A DNA stretch of 64,000 nucleotides, taken from positions 10,015,234-10,079,233 of the forward strand of contig NC_085059.1 of assembly GCF_963662255.1 (NCBI RefSeq). The letters run 5' to 3'. Position numbers and translations under genes: made by a program. Shown piece after piece: positions 61,569 to 64,000 of the stretch (the first letter of the stretch is position 1; each line of letters starts with the position of its first letter). The stretch comes from Cinclus cinclus (Eukaryota > Chordata > Aves > Passeriformes > Cinclidae). Under the pieces are notes generated by a model that saw nothing but the letters and a program-made list of their open reading frames with translations, had not been told where the DNA came from and did not search any database.

Positions 61569-62313
61569 TGTTGGAGTGTCTCTCTGAGTCCCTCAGAGAG
61601 AGATCAGAATGCAGGGATTTAATTAAAACCTTTAGAGAAATTAAAGTGTATTAACCCACACAGACCTGAAGTAGAAGTGTAAGCTTAAGTAAGTAGAAAT
61701 ATTATTAAGTTACACAGATATGAGGTAGAAGTCTAAATTTTAAGTAAGTAAGAATATGCTTTAAGTGCCTTAAGAGAGTAAAAAGCCCTAGAAAGTAATG
61801 TAAAGTTTAGGCCTCTGTAAAAGTTCAAAAACTTAGCCCCAGCCATAATGAAAATATTGTAAGAATATTGCTGACATTTTTTAGATAGAACAGGTAGAAC
61901 CATTTGTGTGAATAGATAGAGCTATATGTGTAAATTATGTGTAAGAATGAACAATACTTCCGTACTTTAGAATTAAGCTCTGACAGGTTTAGAAGGAATG
62001 TTTTAGGTTCGTGTTTTTAGCTCATTGGGTAGTTAACAAATAAAAATCCGTGTTTTGGAGTGAGAACTCTTACCCTCACCACCATCATCACCTCCCAGAA
62101 GAAGAAGGGAGCTGTTGCAGCTGCTGTTAGGGACTTCATACAGGAGAGCTGCTACTGCTTCGACTCAGGACTCTATGCCAAATAAACCTGCATGACTTTG
62201 ATAACCTGGACTCTTCGCTTTTGAGACTGATGTGCTTCTACAATAAACAACTTTACAGCAACCAGCAACTGTTCTTGTCTCTTTGAAGACCTAAACCCAT
62301 TAAAATCTTAACA
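61569..62313 (+). mobile_element. Solo LTR, 745 bp, class II-like
   Basis: It starts TGTT and ends AACA, and is flanked by perfect 6-bp duplications (CCTTTC), which settles it as an integrated LTR left after recombination. U3 holds a diverged tandem duplication of about 46-bp units spaced 54 bp apart (from 61658 and 61712). A TATA-like AAATAAAAA lies near 62038 and the poly(A) signal AATAAA at 62181-62186, followed by a U5 of about 115 bp. The 6-bp duplication points to an ERVK-type (class II) integrase. Plus orientation is set by the poly(A) signal. Confidence 0.88.
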
Positions 62314-62319
62314 CCTTTC
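62314..62319. repeat. Target-site duplication, right copy (CCTTTC)
   Basis: Identical to 61563-61568. Confidence 0.88.
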
Positions 62320-62644
62320 TTTCCTAAAGCAGGCATATGGTAAGACCTCATATTTCCCAAGCTAAAATTCTGCCTCAACATTGTTCAAGGTGAGCTTAAA
62401 TAGGGCAAGACACACACTGTTCTTACAGCTGTATTTGTTCAGGTGAACAGTTCCCAACTGCATGGGGCTACCCACTCCAGGTACTGAATGCCAGAAGACA
62501 GAAAAAAGGGAAATGGGTAGAGGGAAGGATTTTATTTAAAGGTCCTCCTATTGTTAGAACAGTTGCAGTATCCAAAAGCATTATAATTAATAGCACCAAA
62601 CATACAATTTTCTCTTCCTTGGTGTAAATTATATCATTGGCTGC
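62320..62644. other. Spacer between solo LTR and CR1
   Basis: No gene or repeat family recognised. Confidence 0.5.
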
Positions 62645-63573
62645 TCATGGTTTAGTTGGATGCACTGTTCAGTAAGTAAAAAACAAGCTGGATGACCAGA
62701 CCCAGAAAGTGGTGGCGAAATCCAGTTGGTGGTAGGTGACAAATTCTGTCCCCCCATGGCTCAGTACTAGGGCCAGTCCTATTTAACATTATTAATGATC
62801 CAGAATAGGAGTTGGAGTGCAGCCTCGGGCAGTTTGCTGAGGACACCAAGCTGGGTGTGAGTGTTGATGTCCTGAAGGGCAGGAGGGCTCTGCAGAAGGC
62901 TCTGGACAGGCCAGATTGATGGGCTCAGACCAGTGGTCTGAGGTTCAACAAGCCAGTGACAGGTCCTGCTCCTGGGTCATAGCAACCCCCTGCAGTGCTC
63001 CAGGCTGGACACCACCCTTGCACAAGCAATAGTGTGGCAGCAGGACCAGGGCAAGGATTGTCCCCCTGTACATGGCACTGCTGAGGGACCTTGAGTGCTA
63101 CATCCAGTTCTGGACCACTCAATTCAGGAATGTGATTAAGCTGATGGAGCAAGTCCAGAGAAGGGCAGCAGATCTGGGGAATGAACAAGGAACAGCTGAG
63201 GGGGCTGAGGGTATTCAGCATGGGGAAAAAGGAATATCAGAGGAGGTTTTATTGTTCTCTTCAGTTCCCTGAAAGATGGTGGGAACAAGGTAGTTGTCGG
63301 CCTTTTCTCCCAAATAACAAGTGATAGTACAAGAGGTAAAGAGGAAATGTTCTTAAGTGGTGCCAGGGGGAGTTTTCTGATTGGATACTACAGGTTCTTC
63401 ACTGGAAACTGGAACAGGCTCCCAAGGGCAGTGGTCACAGCACCAGTCTGCAAGAGGTCATAGAGCATTTGGAGAACCTTTTCAAGGACATGGTGGGATT
63501 CTTGGGTTGTCCTGTTCTGTACCAGGAGATGGACTTGATGATCCTTTCAACTGAGGATGTTCTATGATTCTAT
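62645..63573 (+). mobile_element. CR1 LINE, 5'-truncated
   Basis: This is the 3' part of a CR1 retrotransposon in plus orientation, from the end of the reverse-transcriptase frame through the 3' UTR. Diagnostic pieces include CTCAGTACTAGGGCCAGTCC, GAGGACACCAAGCTGGGTG and CTCTGGACAGGCCAGATTG, and the terminal GATGTTCTATGATTCTAT. Short open frames on both strands (for example 63072-63272) are decayed CR1 coding or chance. No intact enzyme. Confidence 0.92.
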
Positions 63574-63601
63574 ATTAATAGGATTTTTTTTTTTTTTCAC
63601 T

Positions 63602-63791
63602 GACAGCTGGTTGTCCAGCACTGGAACAGGATGCCCAGAGAAGTCACCGAGTCTCCATCCCTGGATGTGTTTAAAAGACTTGTAGATGTGGAGCTTAGGG
63701 ACATGGTTTAGTGTGGGACTTGGCAGTGCTGGGTTAAAGGTTGGGTTTGATGACCTTTAAGTTCTTTTCCAACCTAGAACACTCTATGACT
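63602..63791 (+). mobile_element. Second CR1 LINE 3' end
   Basis: A separate, shorter CR1 copy in the same orientation: CCAGCACTGGAACAGGATGC, then CCATCCCTGGATGTGTT, then GATGACCTTTAAGTTC with CCAACCTAGAACACTCTATGA. It follows the first copy after a poly(T) run (63578-63597). Confidence 0.88.
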
Positions 63792-64000
63792 GTTTTGTAG
63801 TAACAGTGTTCAGATTTATCAGTGTTTAAGAAACAGAGGAGTGCCCTCCTCTTTCTTCTCAAGGAGCTCTACCTTTTCCTCTTTTATTTTTTTTTAAATT
63901 TCTCCCAGAGTCTTTATTAAAGAAAATAAATGTAAAGGCAGTGCCTCTAGCAGTATAACTAAAACTTTAAGGCTTGATTAAACTATGCAGACTGTCAACT
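63792..64000. other. Right edge, nothing recognised
   Basis: AT-rich with a short poly(T) run. Confidence 0.5.

Noticed and set aside
62652..63272. Short frames on both strands.
   Set aside because: Shadows or decayed coding of a 5'-truncated CR1 LINE.

Overview
The window looks like bird nuclear DNA, probably from a songbird or a close relative. It is AT-rich and gene-poor. It holds CR1 LINE 3' ends with the avian ATTCTATGATTCT-type tail, several avian-style retroviral LTRs, and one exon of a vertebrate neuronal receptor gene. There are no bacterial-type operons, and I found no CRISPR array or tRNA gene. The species cannot be fixed from sequence alone.

Gene content. The only cellular protein-coding sequence I can support is the last coding exon of GABRB2 (GABA-A receptor beta-2 subunit) at 17507-17854, plus strand. 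It is followed by a long, probably unspliced 3' UTR that ends near a canonical AATAAA plus GT-rich poly(A) site at about 23540-23580. Bases 1-17506 are then the 3'-terminal intron of GABRB2 (its upstream end lies outside the window). Bases from about 23.6 kb to 64 kb are gene-free flank.

Region 1-5.1 kb. A degenerate but structurally complete provirus lies antisense to GABRB2 inside the intron. It has two roughly 350-bp LTRs (229-578 and 4768-5115), a perfect 6-bp target-site duplication (CCTGCC), a polypurine tract, and a decayed Lys-like primer-binding site. Gag, protease, RT, RNase H, integrase, SU and TM remnants follow in the usual order. The pol part resembles betaretroviruses/ERVK, while the env TM part resembles the alpharetrovirus/gamma type. 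Large deletions removed most of gag, the catalytic half of RT and most of SU.

Region 5.1-17.5 kb is intron with an ancient retroposon-like 3' end (about 14.0-14.1 kb) and a compound pyrimidine satellite (14265-14682). Region 23.6-64 kb carries a solo LTR of 663 bp (27130-27792, minus), an LTR-like promoter segment (about 28.0-28.4 kb), an ERVL-type LTR (about 33.35-33.82 kb), and GC-rich LTR-like pieces (37.8-38.2 kb). It also carries an LTR containing a (TTCCC)n expansion (39796-40441), a (CCTCT)n array (45741-45984), a minus-strand LTR (47127-47856), a well-bounded 745-bp solo LTR with a perfect 6-bp TSD (61569-62313), and CR1 fragments (62645-63791 and smaller ones).

I see no convincing new multi-gene system. 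The most interesting items are the mosaic provirus with its still-open TM and integrase frames, the G-quadruplex-prone GGGAA arrays (one sitting at the poly(A) site of an LTR), the Pumilio-type sites in the GABRB2 3' UTR, and several unexplained open frames.
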